Shown here: piece by piece, positions 37,061 through 45,809 of the stretch
Layout: the number at the start of each line of letters is the position of its first letter
Numbering within the stretch: position 1 is the first letter of the stretch
Source of the DNA: Kurthia gibsonii
GTDB taxonomy: Bacteria > Bacillota > Bacilli > Bacillales_A > Planococcaceae
Length of the DNA stretch: 53,119 bases
NCBI RefSeq assembly: GCF_006539985.1
Contig: NZ_BJOB01000017.1
Coordinates: 1-53,119 of the forward strand
Reading direction: 5' to 3'
Position numbers and translations under genes: made by a program
The notes under the pieces: model-generated
The model's database searches: none
Told to the model about the DNA's origin: nothing
The model's input: the letters and a program-made list of their open reading frames with translations, nothing else

Positions 37061-37096
37061 GAAAGGAACCGTACCATCCTTCATACGATTCCTTCC
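37061..37096 (-). terminator. Terminator of the NCS2 permease gene
   Basis: On the minus strand GGAAGGAATCGTA pairs with TACGGTTCCTTTC around ten bases and is followed by GTTTTG. It lies just after the permease stop codon region and before thyA. Confidence 0.75.
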
Positions 37097-37102
37097 GTTA
37101 CT

Positions 37103-38440
37103 TTATTCTGTAATAGCGTGTTTTGCTGCCTCTGCTTGATCTTCTTTTGAAGCTGGAATAATTAAGTTTAAAATTAGTACTGCGATTGCACCAACAGCTG
37201 TTCCTGATGATAAGATGTAATTCACGAAGTCAGGTACACTACTCATCACTTCTGCTGGAATCCCCATTGTACCAATTGTTAAAAGGATTGGAATCCCGAT
37301 GACCATCATATTACGGTCATTAATTGTTACTTTTTGAATAACTTTTAAACCGTTCATGATAATCGCCACACAAACAATACCGAAAATAGCATTAATAACT
37401 GTCAGTGGTACACATGTAATAATTGTCGCTAATTTTGGCATTAAGCCTAGTAAGACTAAAATAATCCCTGCTGCAATGATTGCGCGTTTACTCGCTACTT
37501 TTGTAATTGCGATAATCCCTGCATTTGATGAATAACCTGTCATTGGTGTACCACCAGCGATTCCACCAACGAAACAGCCAAGACCTTCACCAACTGCTCC
37601 TTTATTTAAGCGTTTTTCATTCAACTTTTCGCCTGTTACGGTTGATACAACGAACCATGTACCTGTTGTCTCAATTAAGATAATGAAATAAATGAATACC
37701 ATCGTTAAAACAGCTTGTAAATTAAACTCTGGTTTACCGAATGGGAATGCTGTCGGTAGAGAGAACCATTTCGCCTCTGCTACTTTCGCAAAACTAACTG
37801 AACCGAAGAATGATGCAACAATCGTTCCGACAATAATCGCAATAACAACAGACGTTAAACGGAAGAATGTACCTGAACCACTCGTTTTTCTACCTAATAA
37901 CATCATAACGACTAAGACAATTGCTGTTACTGCCGATACGATTAAGTTTGTTTTTACATCGCCGTCATAAAGACTTGTAAAAGCTGTCGGCATTAATGAG
38001 ATACCGACAATAACAATCACTGTCCCACCCACTAATGGTGGAATGATTTTCTTAACGGTTTTCGCAAATACTTTTAATGGATAACCAAGTAATGCAATTA
38101 ACAATGCACCAGGTAATAATGCACCGAATACAGCTCCTAAACCTAATTTACCACCAATGGCTGCAAGGGCACCAACTGGAATATATGATGGTCCTTGAAC
38201 AACAGGTAGTTTTAGTCCCCCAACCGTTTGAATCAGTGTTGCAATCCCTGCTGCTAAAAAGCACATTTGTACGAAGAAAGATGTATCACTGCCTAATGCA
38301 AGTAAGCTCGCGATGATGATCGGTGCTATGTATAAATCCATGGCTAATACATGCTGTGTGCCAAGTAAAAAAGCTCTCCCCCATCCAATCTTTTCATTCA
38401 CCCCAATAAAATTGTTCGTGTTTTCCTTTGGATTCTCCAC
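37103..38440 (-). CDS. NCS2-family nucleobase (xanthine/uracil/urate) permease
   Basis: A 445-aa membrane carrier with about 12-14 hydrophobic segments. The family signature appears as SSNAGIIAITK (N-x-G-x4-T-K), with the other conserved segments VVQGPSYIPVGALAAIGG and FIILIETTGTWFVVS. The first signature position is Ser rather than the common Gln/Glu/Pro, so the substrate is uncertain; relatives carry xanthine, uric acid or uracil. GTG start (VENPKENTNN) with AAAGGAG 8 nt upstream. A clear promoter lies upstream at 38540-38568, and a hairpin AAAGGGA/TCCCTTT at 38502-38524 sits in its 5' UTR. No purine riboswitch is seen. Confidence 0.88.
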   Translation of the reverse strand: MENPKENTNNFIGVNEKIGWGRAFLLGTQHVLAMDLYIAPIIIASLLALGSDTSFFVQMCFLAAGIATLIQTVGGLKLPVVQGPSYIPVGALAAIGGKLGLGAVFGALLPGALLIALLGYPLKVFAKTVKKIIPPLVGGTVIVIVGISLMPTAFTSLYDGDVKTNLIVSAVTAIVLVVMMLLGRKTSGSGTFFRLTSVVIAIIVGTIVASFFGSVSFAKVAEAKWFSLPTAFPFGKPEFNLQAVLTMVFIYFIILIETTGTWFVVSTVTGEKLNEKRLNKGAVGEGLGCFVGGIAGGTPMTGYSSNAGIIAITKVASKRAIIAAGIILVLLGLMPKLATIITCVPLTVINAIFGIVCVAIIMNGLKVIQKVTINDRNMMVIGIPILLTIGTMGIPAEVMSSVPDFVNYILSSGTAVGAIAVLILNLIIPASKEDQAEAAKHAITE

Positions 38441-38539
38441 TTGAACTGCTCCTTTAATTTCAATTTACGTCTTAACAAGTTGTATGTACATCTTTTAAAA
38501 TAAAGGGATTCGATTGTTCCCTTTCAAAACTATATTTGC

Positions 38540-38568
38540 ATTATACAAACGTTTTTTTGAATTGTAAA
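38540..38568 (-). promoter_or_regulatory. Sigma-A promoter of the NCS2 permease
   Basis: On the minus strand TTTACA (plus 38563-38568) and TATAAT (plus 38540-38545) are separated by 17 bp, a near-consensus pair 100 bp upstream of the GTG start. Confidence 0.75.
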
Positions 38569-38622
38569 CACCAAAATACATACATTATTAAAATTTCAAA
38601 CTTAAAATGTTCGTATTTTATA

Positions 38623-38650
38623 TTGACGACTCCTTTCTCTATCCTATAGA
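38623..38650 (+). promoter_or_regulatory. Sigma-A promoter of the Rieske oxygenase gene
   Basis: TTGACG (38623-38628) and TATAGA (38645-38650) are separated by 16 bp, about 42 bp before the start codon. It is divergent from the NCS2 promoter. Confidence 0.65.
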
Positions 38651-38691
38651 ATAAAGCTATACCATTTAGCTAGTTAAGGAGTAGATGTACA

Positions 38692-39666
38692 TTGATGAAA
38701 GATGAAGTTTTGCGTAACGATTGGATTGTCGTTTGCAAAGAGGAAGATGTAAAAGAACAGCCATTACAACAAATCGTACTTGGGGAACGTATCGTATTAT
38801 TCCGTAATCGTAAAGGAATTCATGCATTCAAAGATTTATGCATTCATCGCGGGGCAGCACTATCGCTTGGTTGTGTAAAAGACGACCAATTAGTTTGTCC
38901 ATATCATGGTTGGCAATATGATGATGAAGGTCATTGCACGAAGATTCCACAATTACCTGAGGGCAAACAAATTTCACAAAAAGCACAGGCATTCAAATAT
39001 GGCTGTAAAGTGGCGTATGGTTTTGTATGGGTGAATTTAAATAATAATCATCCTGATTTTTTCCCATATGAAGAAGTGACAGGCGGCGAGTTCCGTAATG
39101 TATTATGGGGACCGCAATCTGTGGAAGCAAAACCACCACGTATTGTAGAGAACTTCTTAGATGTTGGTCACTTAGCGTTCGTACATGAAGGCTACTTAGG
39201 TGTACAAGACAAACCTGTTATTGGTGATTATCGCGTAATTACAGAAGACGAACGTATTTACACAACACCAATTGATGTCTTCCAACCTGATCCAGATGGT
39301 TCTGGACAATCGAAGAACGTGTACTATACATATGAAGTATTACGTCCTTTAACCGTTCGTTTCACAAAAGAAGAACCAAATAACGGGACGAAGATGACAA
39401 TCCTTCTAACAATCAAACCAGTTGAGGAATTAAAGTCGGTTGCTTACGGTATTTTGTCGTTCAATTATGAAACAGGACAAACAGATGAGGAGATTGTTGC
39501 TTTCCAAGATATGATCTTCGCACAAGATAAGCCAATTGTTGAAAATCAAAAACCTGAAGAACTACCACTTGATTTACAAGCTGAATTATCGCTAAAATTC
39601 GACAGATTAAGTATTGCATATCGCCAATACTTGAAAAAAACGGGCGTTACACTTGGCGTTGAATAA
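38692..39666 (+). CDS. Rieske [2Fe-2S] non-haem iron oxygenase
   Basis: A 324-aa aromatic-ring-hydroxylating-type oxygenase, alpha-subunit architecture. The Rieske cluster ligands are C50-x-H52 and C69-x2-H72 (CIHRGAALSLGC, CPYHGW). The catalytic iron motif is ENFLDVGHLAFVH, with a later acidic segment (DMIFAQDKPIVENQ) like the VanA/phenoxybenzoate group. It needs a reductase partner; none is adjacent. The substrate is unknown. The start may be the TTG at 38692 (10 nt after AAGGAG) or the ATG three bases later. The gene is divergent from the nucleobase permease, an unusual neighbour that might hint at an N-heterocycle or demethylation substrate, which is speculation. Confidence 0.9.
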   Translation: MMKDEVLRNDWIVVCKEEDVKEQPLQQIVLGERIVLFRNRKGIHAFKDLCIHRGAALSLGCVKDDQLVCPYHGWQYDDEGHCTKIPQLPEGKQISQKAQAFKYGCKVAYGFVWVNLNNNHPDFFPYEEVTGGEFRNVLWGPQSVEAKPPRIVENFLDVGHLAFVHEGYLGVQDKPVIGDYRVITEDERIYTTPIDVFQPDPDGSGQSKNVYYTYEVLRPLTVRFTKEEPNNGTKMTILLTIKPVEELKSVAYGILSFNYETGQTDEEIVAFQDMIFAQDKPIVENQKPEELPLDLQAELSLKFDRLSIAYRQYLKKTGVTLGVE

Positions 39667-39711
39667 TACTCATATCCAAATCGAGAACTAGAAAACAACT
39701 TACTTTACTAC

Positions 39712-39747
39712 AAAAAGGAATGTAACAGCTGTTACATTCCTTTTTTC
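39712..39747 (+). terminator. Terminator of the Rieske gene, perfect 34-bp palindrome
   Basis: AAAAAGGAATGTAACAG (39712-39728) is followed at once by its exact complement CTGTTACATTCCTTTTT (39729-39745). The centre AACAGCTGTTAC recurs at 40316-40327 in the next gene-free region. Confidence 0.9.
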
Positions 39748-40472
39748 TGTTTTATAACATTTTTGATATGGAATATTTTATAAATTAAACGTATTTAATT
39801 GAGAATTTATTTAAAAAATACTCAAATTAGAGTAATTTTAAGATGAATTTTTTGTGCATATTTTTCAAAAAATATCCTTTTATTTATAAAAAACCTTGTA
39901 ATTTTTGGAAAAAAACGAGCGAAAAACGCTAAAAATAAAAAAATTTTTCACGAATTTAGGGGTTGATTTTTTAAAAGTTTTACACGTTATTATTTTCTTT
40001 CCCAGAAAGTCTCAAAAATCAATCTTTTATTATTATTCAATAAAAAGAATTTTTATTCATTTTCAATCATTCTTTTTTTAATTAATAATAATTCTTTTTC
40101 ATCTATTTATCGAGCTTTTTCGACACGCTACTAACACATCTCTAAAAAACCCATTGTATTAAGGTTGAATATTTTAGCACTAAAATATTTTATTCTAAAT
40201 TATGACAATACTTTTTTGACCTATTTCCCAACTACTTTTTTCTTTATAAATAGCGATTTACAGCCAATTCACAGTGTTGACACATTTCTAACCTTCCGTT
40301 AATATTTGTACAGCAAACAGCTGTTACGGCACTTAAAAAAATAAAAAAGGTCTCTCAGTTTTAAAAATGATTCATTCATACATCATATTTTAGCTTTCAT
40401 ACTAAAAATCAAAATATCATTTTTTTAACATTTCACAAATTTAGGCAGAGACTATAGAAAGAGGTCCATCAA
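39748..40472. other. 725-bp AT-rich gene-free region upstream of the MFS gene
   Basis: No coding frame is seen on either strand; long A and T runs dominate. It contains a perfect operator-like inverted repeat, AATATTTTAG-CA-CTAAAATATT at 40168-40189, and a second occurrence of the palindromic core AACAGCTGTTAC near 40316. It should contain the MFS promoter and probably regulator sites. It may also hold an untranslated RNA, which I cannot identify. Confidence 0.6.
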
Positions 40473-41795
40473 ATGAAAACAAAGAAAAAACTTCATTACG
40501 CTTGGGTAATTTTAATTGGTGTAGCTCTAATGGTCGGTTTAACTAAAGCTGGTTTATCGACAATTGGTGGTTTATTCCTAACACCGATTACAACTGATTT
40601 AGGTATTGGTATGGGTAGCTTAACGCTATACTTCTCAATCGCTTCAATTGTAACGATGTTCTTCTTACCTTTAGCAGGTAAAATTATTGCGAAATATAAT
40701 GTTCGCGTTGTATTAGTAGTAGCTATGCTATTACAAGCTGGTGGTTTTGCAGCATTCGGTTTAATGAACTCTGTATGGGGTTGGTACATTTTCTGTATCC
40801 CAATGTCAATCGGTTCTGTATTTTTAACACAAATCGCAGGTCCTGTTCTATTAAACAACTGGTTTAAAAAACATAATGGCTTAGCTTTAGGGATCATGGT
40901 AGCAACTGGTGGTATTATCGGTTCAATCTTACAACCTGCTGCTGGTAACTTAATCGCAGACGCTGGATGGCGTAACACTTACTTCATCTTAGCTGGTGGA
41001 GTTGCAGCAATCGTTATTCCAATTATCTTATTAACAATTCGTTTTGCACCAAAAGATAAAGGTTTACAACCATTAGGTGCTGAAGAAGTAACAGATGCAC
41101 AAGGAAACAGTGAACCACAAGTAATCAGTGGCGTATCTTTCGCAAAAGCGAAAAAATCAACTGCGTTCATCGCGTTATTCTTATTCTTCTTCATTATTAC
41201 GTCAATCGCTTCATTCAGTCAGCATTTAGCACCGTTCGCTATGACAAATGACTACTCAATCAAATTCGCTGGTACTGCTCTTGGTATCATGCAACTTGGT
41301 ATCGTAGTTGGCGCACTTTCATTCGGTATTTTAGCTGACAAAATTGGCGCTCGTAACACAGCAATTTTTGCAATGATTTTAGGTGTTGTACCAATTATCA
41401 TTTTCTTATTAGTTCCACAAAGCCCTGCTATGTTCATCGTAGGTGTAACAATCTTCGGCTTTATAACATCTTCATTAGGTACATTAGGACCGCTATTAAC
41501 TTCTTCATTATTTGGTATGAAGGATTATGCTCAAATCTACTCTCTAGCTGCAATTGGTCTTGCAGTAGCAGGGATCTTAGCGTTACCAGCATACGGTTTC
41601 ATGTTCCAATTAACAGGTTCTTACAATTCTGTACTATTCGTAGTACTTGCTTTATTAGTAATTAACATCTTCTTAATTATCTGGGCATTCGTTGGCAAGA
41701 AAAAATTACTTGCTCAAGGCGCTTGGGAAGAAGTGGCTGTTACAACAGAAGCTCCAAAAGAAGCCGCTGTTGCAGCAGAACCAAAAAACGCTTAA
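40473..41795 (+). CDS. MFS transporter, OFA/BaiG-like
   Basis: A 440-aa major facilitator with 12 membrane segments in two halves separated by a hydrophilic loop (about 195-225, FAPKDKGLQPLGAEEVTDAQG). It begins KLHYAWVILIGVALMVGLTKAGL, the pattern seen in oxalate/formate and monocarboxylate-type antiporters. The motif-A equivalent GILADKIGARNTAI is in the second half. The C-terminal tail is Ala/Glu/Pro-rich. The substrate is unknown. A weak AGAGG site precedes the ATG. It is alone in its unit, with a very long upstream region and a strong terminator. Confidence 0.9.
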   Translation: MKTKKKLHYAWVILIGVALMVGLTKAGLSTIGGLFLTPITTDLGIGMGSLTLYFSIASIVTMFFLPLAGKIIAKYNVRVVLVVAMLLQAGGFAAFGLMNSVWGWYIFCIPMSIGSVFLTQIAGPVLLNNWFKKHNGLALGIMVATGGIIGSILQPAAGNLIADAGWRNTYFILAGGVAAIVIPIILLTIRFAPKDKGLQPLGAEEVTDAQGNSEPQVISGVSFAKAKKSTAFIALFLFFFIITSIASFSQHLAPFAMTNDYSIKFAGTALGIMQLGIVVGALSFGILADKIGARNTAIFAMILGVVPIIIFLLVPQSPAMFIVGVTIFGFITSSLGTLGPLLTSSLFGMKDYAQIYSLAAIGLAVAGILALPAYGFMFQLTGSYNSVLFVVLALLVINIFLIIWAFVGKKKLLAQGAWEEVAVTTEAPKEAAVAAEPKNA

Positions 41796-41872
41796 TTCGT
41801 TCAAATAGGTAGAAACACATTTTACTCACGTTGTTTTTTATAGAAAAAGACGAGGACATAAACTGTTCTCAG

Positions 41873-41918
41873 TCATACAAAAAGGAGATTGCCTATGCAG
41901 TCTCTTTTTTGTATGACT
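41873..41918 (+). terminator. Terminator of the MFS gene
   Basis: TCATACAAAAAGGAGATTGC pairs with GCAGTCTC, a T run and GTATGA around CTAT. A further T run follows at 41918 and beyond. Confidence 0.88.
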
Positions 41919-42105
41919 TTTTTATAAAATAGCAAGCAACTTGTGTGTGGCATGCCGAATTTAATGGATTGTAAGGTAGAAGGTGTTTATCTAAACTTAT
42001 ATACTTGCTCTATTTACATCAAGGCATCCTCTTATTCTTATGTTGAGTAAAGAAGTCTTCTCTAACCTTAATAAATCAGAATTCAAGCGAAATTGGAGGC
42101 TCACG

Positions 42106-42567
42106 ATGAAGAAAAACTATTCTCGCTTGTCATTATTATTTACTTTGTTAGGTATTATAATTATTTTTCTTGGTATCAAACAATCTTTCATCGTAATGTT
42201 TTTAGGAATTGTTCTATTAATAGCTGCATTCGTAATAGGTACGATAGCAGTTGTTAAACGTGAACATAGTAGTCTCATTATCTGGTCACTTTTTATTATA
42301 TTTCTTTTTATATTACCACTGGCAAAACCATCTAATGCTTCTTTCACTGATTGGTTAGCCGTTCAACACCCATTCGATTGCCAAGAAAAAGCATGTGTGT
42401 CGAATACAGAAGGTGAAAAAGTAATAAGTAGAACGTCGGAAGATTATTTTTTCTTCAATAAAAAGAGTATTAAATTAGAAGATGAAAAAAGAAGGCTTTT
42501 TCTTATTGAAGGGGTTGGTATTCTTGGTGGGTACACAACTTTTACATATAAGCCTGTATTTGAATAA
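42106..42567 (+). CDS. Hypothetical three-segment membrane protein
   Basis: A 153-aa protein starting MKKNYSRLSLLFTLLGIIIIF, with GGAGG about 8 nt upstream of this ATG; an in-frame ATG at 42040 has no site. Three hydrophobic segments (about 9-27, 29-50, 57-75) are followed by a soluble tail with two cysteines (FDCQEKACVSNTEGEK). I do not recognise a family. The rich AT content and isolated position suggest accessory DNA. Confidence 0.65.
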   Translation: MKKNYSRLSLLFTLLGIIIIFLGIKQSFIVMFLGIVLLIAAFVIGTIAVVKREHSSLIIWSLFIIFLFILPLAKPSNASFTDWLAVQHPFDCQEKACVSNTEGEKVISRTSEDYFFFNKKSIKLEDEKRRLFLIEGVGILGGYTTFTYKPVFE

Positions 42568-42614
42568 TAACAATGAAACCATCAAAGCACTGCATATTTT
42601 TTAAATGACCTTTT

Positions 42615-42691
42615 GGGACAAAATATATCATTTAGCAACAAAAAATCGGAACCACGCCACAGCACGGTTCCGATTTTTTGTTGCTCATATA
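42615..42691. repeat. Dispersed hairpin element, copy 1 (also terminator)
   Basis: A perfect 19-bp stem (42635-42653 with 42666-42684; outer end GCAACAAAAAATC, inner end GGAACC) encloses the loop ACGCCACAGCAC. Upstream GGGACAAAATATATCA and downstream GCTCATATA recur, slightly changed, around a similar hairpin at 52822-52913. The T run on either strand makes it a bidirectional terminator between the converging genes at 42106 and 42761. Confidence 0.85.
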
Positions 42692-42760
42692 AGGTCCTCT
42701 TTTACATGTATATCCTAACCTATATAGAATCATGAAAAACTTTTTATCACAATTTTTTAT

Positions 42761-44056
42761 TTACTTCAATTCTTTTTTCATCAAATCATAGCCACTTACA
42801 TCATGCATGAGTTGTGTAATCAGCTGTTCTCTTGCTTCTTCATTAAATACTTCAATTTCTTCATTAGAATCATGTAGATAGTTTTTAGGCCATGATTTTT
42901 TGCGCTCTTTTTTTAATTGATTTAAAACAACTTGATTCAAAGCAATCTCTTTTTCTTCTGCATCTACTGCTTTATAAAAAGCTTCATCAAAACGATACTG
43001 TGCTTCTGCCCACTTGCCTTTTGACTGTTGAATGGCTTGACGAGCTACATCGATATAGATTTGTTCAGTTGGTGCTAAATCTGTCACTTGTACTACTTCG
43101 TAAGTTACGCTTACTCCTTCTTCAGTATCTAATGTGATGGTTTGCCCCTCTTTCACAGATTCAAGGGTCGACCATTTACGCTCTAAATATTTCGGTAATA
43201 GTGCATCCTCTTGTATTAGCGTTAACATCGTTCCGTCTTTTGCTTCTAGTCGAATCTTTTGATCATGCTTATTTAAATGGTTTGGTTGAAACTGTGCAAC
43301 TGCTTTTATACGAACAAATGGTAGTAAATCATCAAACAGTGCTGGTTGCGTATTATAAAGTAAATTCAAGTGGTAGGCTGCTTCACTAAATGGATGTGCG
43401 CCTTGTTCGTAATATTGTTCTTGAAGCTTCGGCTGTTTTTTCATCCAATTTTGAACTAATGGAAAATACAGTGCATGCTGGAATTGCTCTTCTTTCGGAA
43501 TCTCATTCCACTCTCGTTTGTTATAGGCTTGAATTGATTCCTCACTCGCATCTTTATAGTCTCCCTCTTTATTAAAACCATCTTCATTAAAGCCTTGTCG
43601 ATTATAACCATAGCGGTCATAACCATCTGCATCATATCCTGCTGCATCATAACCATAACGGTCGTATGGCGCTCTAAAATGCGATGGTTTACCTTCATGT
43701 GTAGTACCTTCTTTATTTATACCTAAACGGTTAAAACCATCTGGATCATAACCTTCTCGATCAAAACCATTCCGGTTATAACCGCGCCGATCATACCCTT
43801 CTTTGTCATATCCTTCTTCATTAAAACCTTCTTTTTTTACATAACTTGCGATGGTCTTTTCTATTTGTTTTTGACTTTCTTCTATATATATGGTGTAACT
43901 TTTATATTTCATCTCATTCATTATGAAATCTTTTGATAATGTATAATTTTTGGCTTGTTGTTCTGTACGTGTATACTCTTTGTTGTCTGCCGATTCTGTA
44001 CAACCAGTTAATAGTAAAGTACCGCACAATAAACTAGCTGTAACGATTTTTTTCAT
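42761..44056 (-). CDS. Lipoprotein with 15 GYD-type pentapeptide repeats
   Basis: A 431-aa lipoprotein. The signal peptide ends in LLTGC (C19). Residues 77-116 and 131-165 form two blocks of a five-residue repeat G-(Y/F)-(N/D)-x-x (for example GYDKE, GYDRR, GFDRE), 15 units in all, interrupted by a spacer (TTHEGKPSHFRAP). A larger C-terminal domain (about 170-431, QHALYFPLVQNWMKKQPKLQEQYYE and LLYNTQPALFDDLLPFVRIKAVAQF) is not recognised. Such G-Y-D/N repeats occur in diverse bacterial and phage surface proteins; the acidic, aromatic repeats could bind cations or glycans, but this is conjecture. ATG start with GAGGAGGA upstream. Single-gene unit. Confidence 0.85.
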   Translation of the reverse strand: MKKIVTASLLCGTLLLTGCTESADNKEYTRTEQQAKNYTLSKDFIMNEMKYKSYTIYIEESQKQIEKTIASYVKKEGFNEEGYDKEGYDRRGYNRNGFDREGYDPDGFNRLGINKEGTTHEGKPSHFRAPYDRYGYDAAGYDADGYDRYGYNRQGFNEDGFNKEGDYKDASEESIQAYNKREWNEIPKEEQFQHALYFPLVQNWMKKQPKLQEQYYEQGAHPFSEAAYHLNLLYNTQPALFDDLLPFVRIKAVAQFQPNHLNKHDQKIRLEAKDGTMLTLIQEDALLPKYLERKWSTLESVKEGQTITLDTEEGVSVTYEVVQVTDLAPTEQIYIDVARQAIQQSKGKWAEAQYRFDEAFYKAVDAEEKEIALNQVVLNQLKKERKKSWPKNYLHDSNEEIEVFNEEAREQLITQLMHDVSGYDLMKKELK

Positions 44057-44155
44057 ACAATCCTCCTCTTTTTTGACTGTACGTTTACAGTAACAAAATG
44101 GTAGTTGGTTGTAAATGTAAATCCAAAAGTTCTTATTATTTTTCGTAAAAAGCTA

Positions 44156-44185
44156 TTGTCTAATTTCGTCTTTTAATGTTATACT
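44156..44185 (+). promoter_or_regulatory. Putative sigma-A promoter of the amino-acid ABC operon
   Basis: TTGTCT (44156-44161) and TATACT (44180-44185) are separated by 18 bp, about 62 bp before the first gene. A short palindrome ACACT-AA-AGTGT follows near 44211-44222 and could be an operator. Confidence 0.5.
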
Positions 44186-44247
44186 ATATTCACTTACTAA
44201 TACATTAGCACACTAAAGTGTTTTACTTAAAAAAGGAGCGAATACAT

Positions 44248-45027
44248 ATGAAAAAGATGGGACTTATTTTTACGCTACTACTTGCTTTGTCAGTTGTTTT
44301 AGCAGGTTGTGGTACATCAAAAGCAGATAGCTCAGATAAAAAAGAATTGGTAATTGGTGTTGATGATCAATTTGCACCAATGGGATTCCGAGATGACAAG
44401 AATGAACTAGTTGGTTTCGATATCGACTATGCAAAAGCTGCAGCAAAAGAAATGGGTTATACAGCGAAATTCCAACCAATCGACTGGTCAACAAAAGAAG
44501 CTGAATTACAAAGTGGACGTATTGATTTAATTTGGAACGGTTATACAATTACAGATGAACGTAAACAAAAAGTATTATTCTCTAAATCTTACTTAGAAAA
44601 TGCACAAGTAATCGTAACAAAAGCGGATTCACCAATTAAAAAATTAGCCGATTTAAAAGGTAAAAACATCGGTTTACAAGCACAATCTTCAGCTTCTGAG
44701 GCATTGAATGCAAACCCAATTAAAAAAGACGTGAAAAACGTGAGCGAATATAAAGATAATGTGCTCGCACTAAACGATTTAAAATCAGGCCGTACAGACG
44801 CAGTCATTATTGATGAAGTCGTTATTGATTACTACATGAAAAAAGAAAAAGGCACATACACATTACTTGAGGAATCTTTAGCACCTGAACAATACGGTAT
44901 TGGTGTGAAAAAAGGTAATGAAGAATTATTAAACAAGTTACAAAAAGCACTTGATACAATGAATACAAATGGCGAAGCTGAAAAGATTTCAAAAGAATGG
45001 TTCGGTGAAAGTAAAGTATTAAAGTAA
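44248..45027 (+). CDS. Amino-acid ABC transporter, substrate-binding lipoprotein
   Basis: A 259-aa family 3 solute-binding protein. The lipobox LAGC follows a signal peptide, so it is anchored at the outer face of the membrane. The domain starts KELVIGVDDQFAPMGFRDDKNELVGFDIDYAKA and shows DWSTKEAELQSGRIDLIWNGYTITDERK and LADLKGKNIGLQ, typical of polar amino-acid (Gln/Cys/Arg-type) importers. The specific ligand cannot be read. The start is the ATG with AAGGAGC about 8 nt upstream. First gene of a three-gene importer operon. Confidence 0.94.
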   Translation: MKKMGLIFTLLLALSVVLAGCGTSKADSSDKKELVIGVDDQFAPMGFRDDKNELVGFDIDYAKAAAKEMGYTAKFQPIDWSTKEAELQSGRIDLIWNGYTITDERKQKVLFSKSYLENAQVIVTKADSPIKKLADLKGKNIGLQAQSSASEALNANPIKKDVKNVSEYKDNVLALNDLKSGRTDAVIIDEVVIDYYMKKEKGTYTLLEESLAPEQYGIGVKKGNEELLNKLQKALDTMNTNGEAEKISKEWFGESKVLK

Positions 45028-45042
45028 AAAGGTCGTAACACA

Positions 45043-45079
45043 TCGACAAGTGTGAGAAATTGACACTTGTCGACTTTTT
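45043..45079 (+). terminator. Intra-operon attenuating terminator
   Basis: TCGACAAGTGT pairs with ACACTTGTCGA around nine bases and is followed by CTTTTTG. It lies between the binding-protein gene and the permease gene. It probably lets the binding protein be made in excess over the membrane parts. Confidence 0.8.
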
Positions 45080-45138
45080 GTGAACACGATACACTTACAA
45101 AGGAGCTTTTTACAAGAAATGAGGAGGACAATTTATTT

Positions 45139-45798
45139 ATGAGCTTTGATTATTTTATGTCTGTACTAAAACCTATGTTGACAGGCGCTCAAATGACACT
45201 GCTGTTATTCTTTATTACGATTGTTTTGTCGATTCCACTTGGCTTCTTAGTCATGTTGGCACAAAAAAGTGCATTTAAGCCACTTGCATGGTTAGCGCAT
45301 ACATTCGTTTATGTTATGCGTGGTACACCGCTATTATTACAACTGATTGTTGTGTGTTTTGGTCTTCCTGTCATTCCAGGTATTGGCGAATATTTAGTAT
45401 TGGATCGTTTCACAGCGGCAGGAATTGCATTCGTTTTAAACTATGCAGCTTACTTTGCAGAAATCTTTAGAGGTGGCGTATTATCAATTGATAAAGGTCA
45501 ATACGAAGCAGCACAGGTACTTGGATTTAATAAATTCCAAACATTAACACGTATTGTCATTCCTCAAATGTTCCGTATTGCCCTACCAGCACTTGCAAAT
45601 GAGTCGATTACATTAATGAAAGATACAGCACTTCTATACGCAGTGGCAGTTCCTGAACTATTACACTATGCACAGACAGCTGTAAATCGTGATTTAAACT
45701 TCTTCCCATTCGTTATTGCGGGTGTCATCTATCTATTATTAACTGCAGTCTTAACATTCATCTTTAAACTACTCGAAAAGAAATTTTCATTTGAATAG
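45139..45798 (+). CDS. Amino-acid ABC transporter, permease
   Basis: A 219-aa HisM/GlnP-type membrane subunit with about five segments. The ABC-interaction loop reads [34 protein letters not shown] (EAA motif). Start [14 protein letters not shown] with GAGGAGG upstream; longer in-frame starts would run through the terminator. It forms the channel with the ATPase that follows 11 bp downstream. Confidence 0.94.
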   Translation: MSFDYFMSVLKPMLTGAQMTLLLFFITIVLSIPLGFLVMLAQKSAFKPLAWLAHTFVYVMRGTPLLLQLIVVCFGLPVIPGIGEYLVLDRFTAAGIAFVLNYAAYFAEIFRGGVLSIDKGQYEAAQVLGFNKFQTLTRIVIPQMFRIALPALANESITLMKDTALLYAVAVPELLHYAQTAVNRDLNFFPFVIAGVIYLLLTAVLTFIFKLLEKKFSFE

Positions 45799-45809
45799 GA
45801 GGGATTTTC

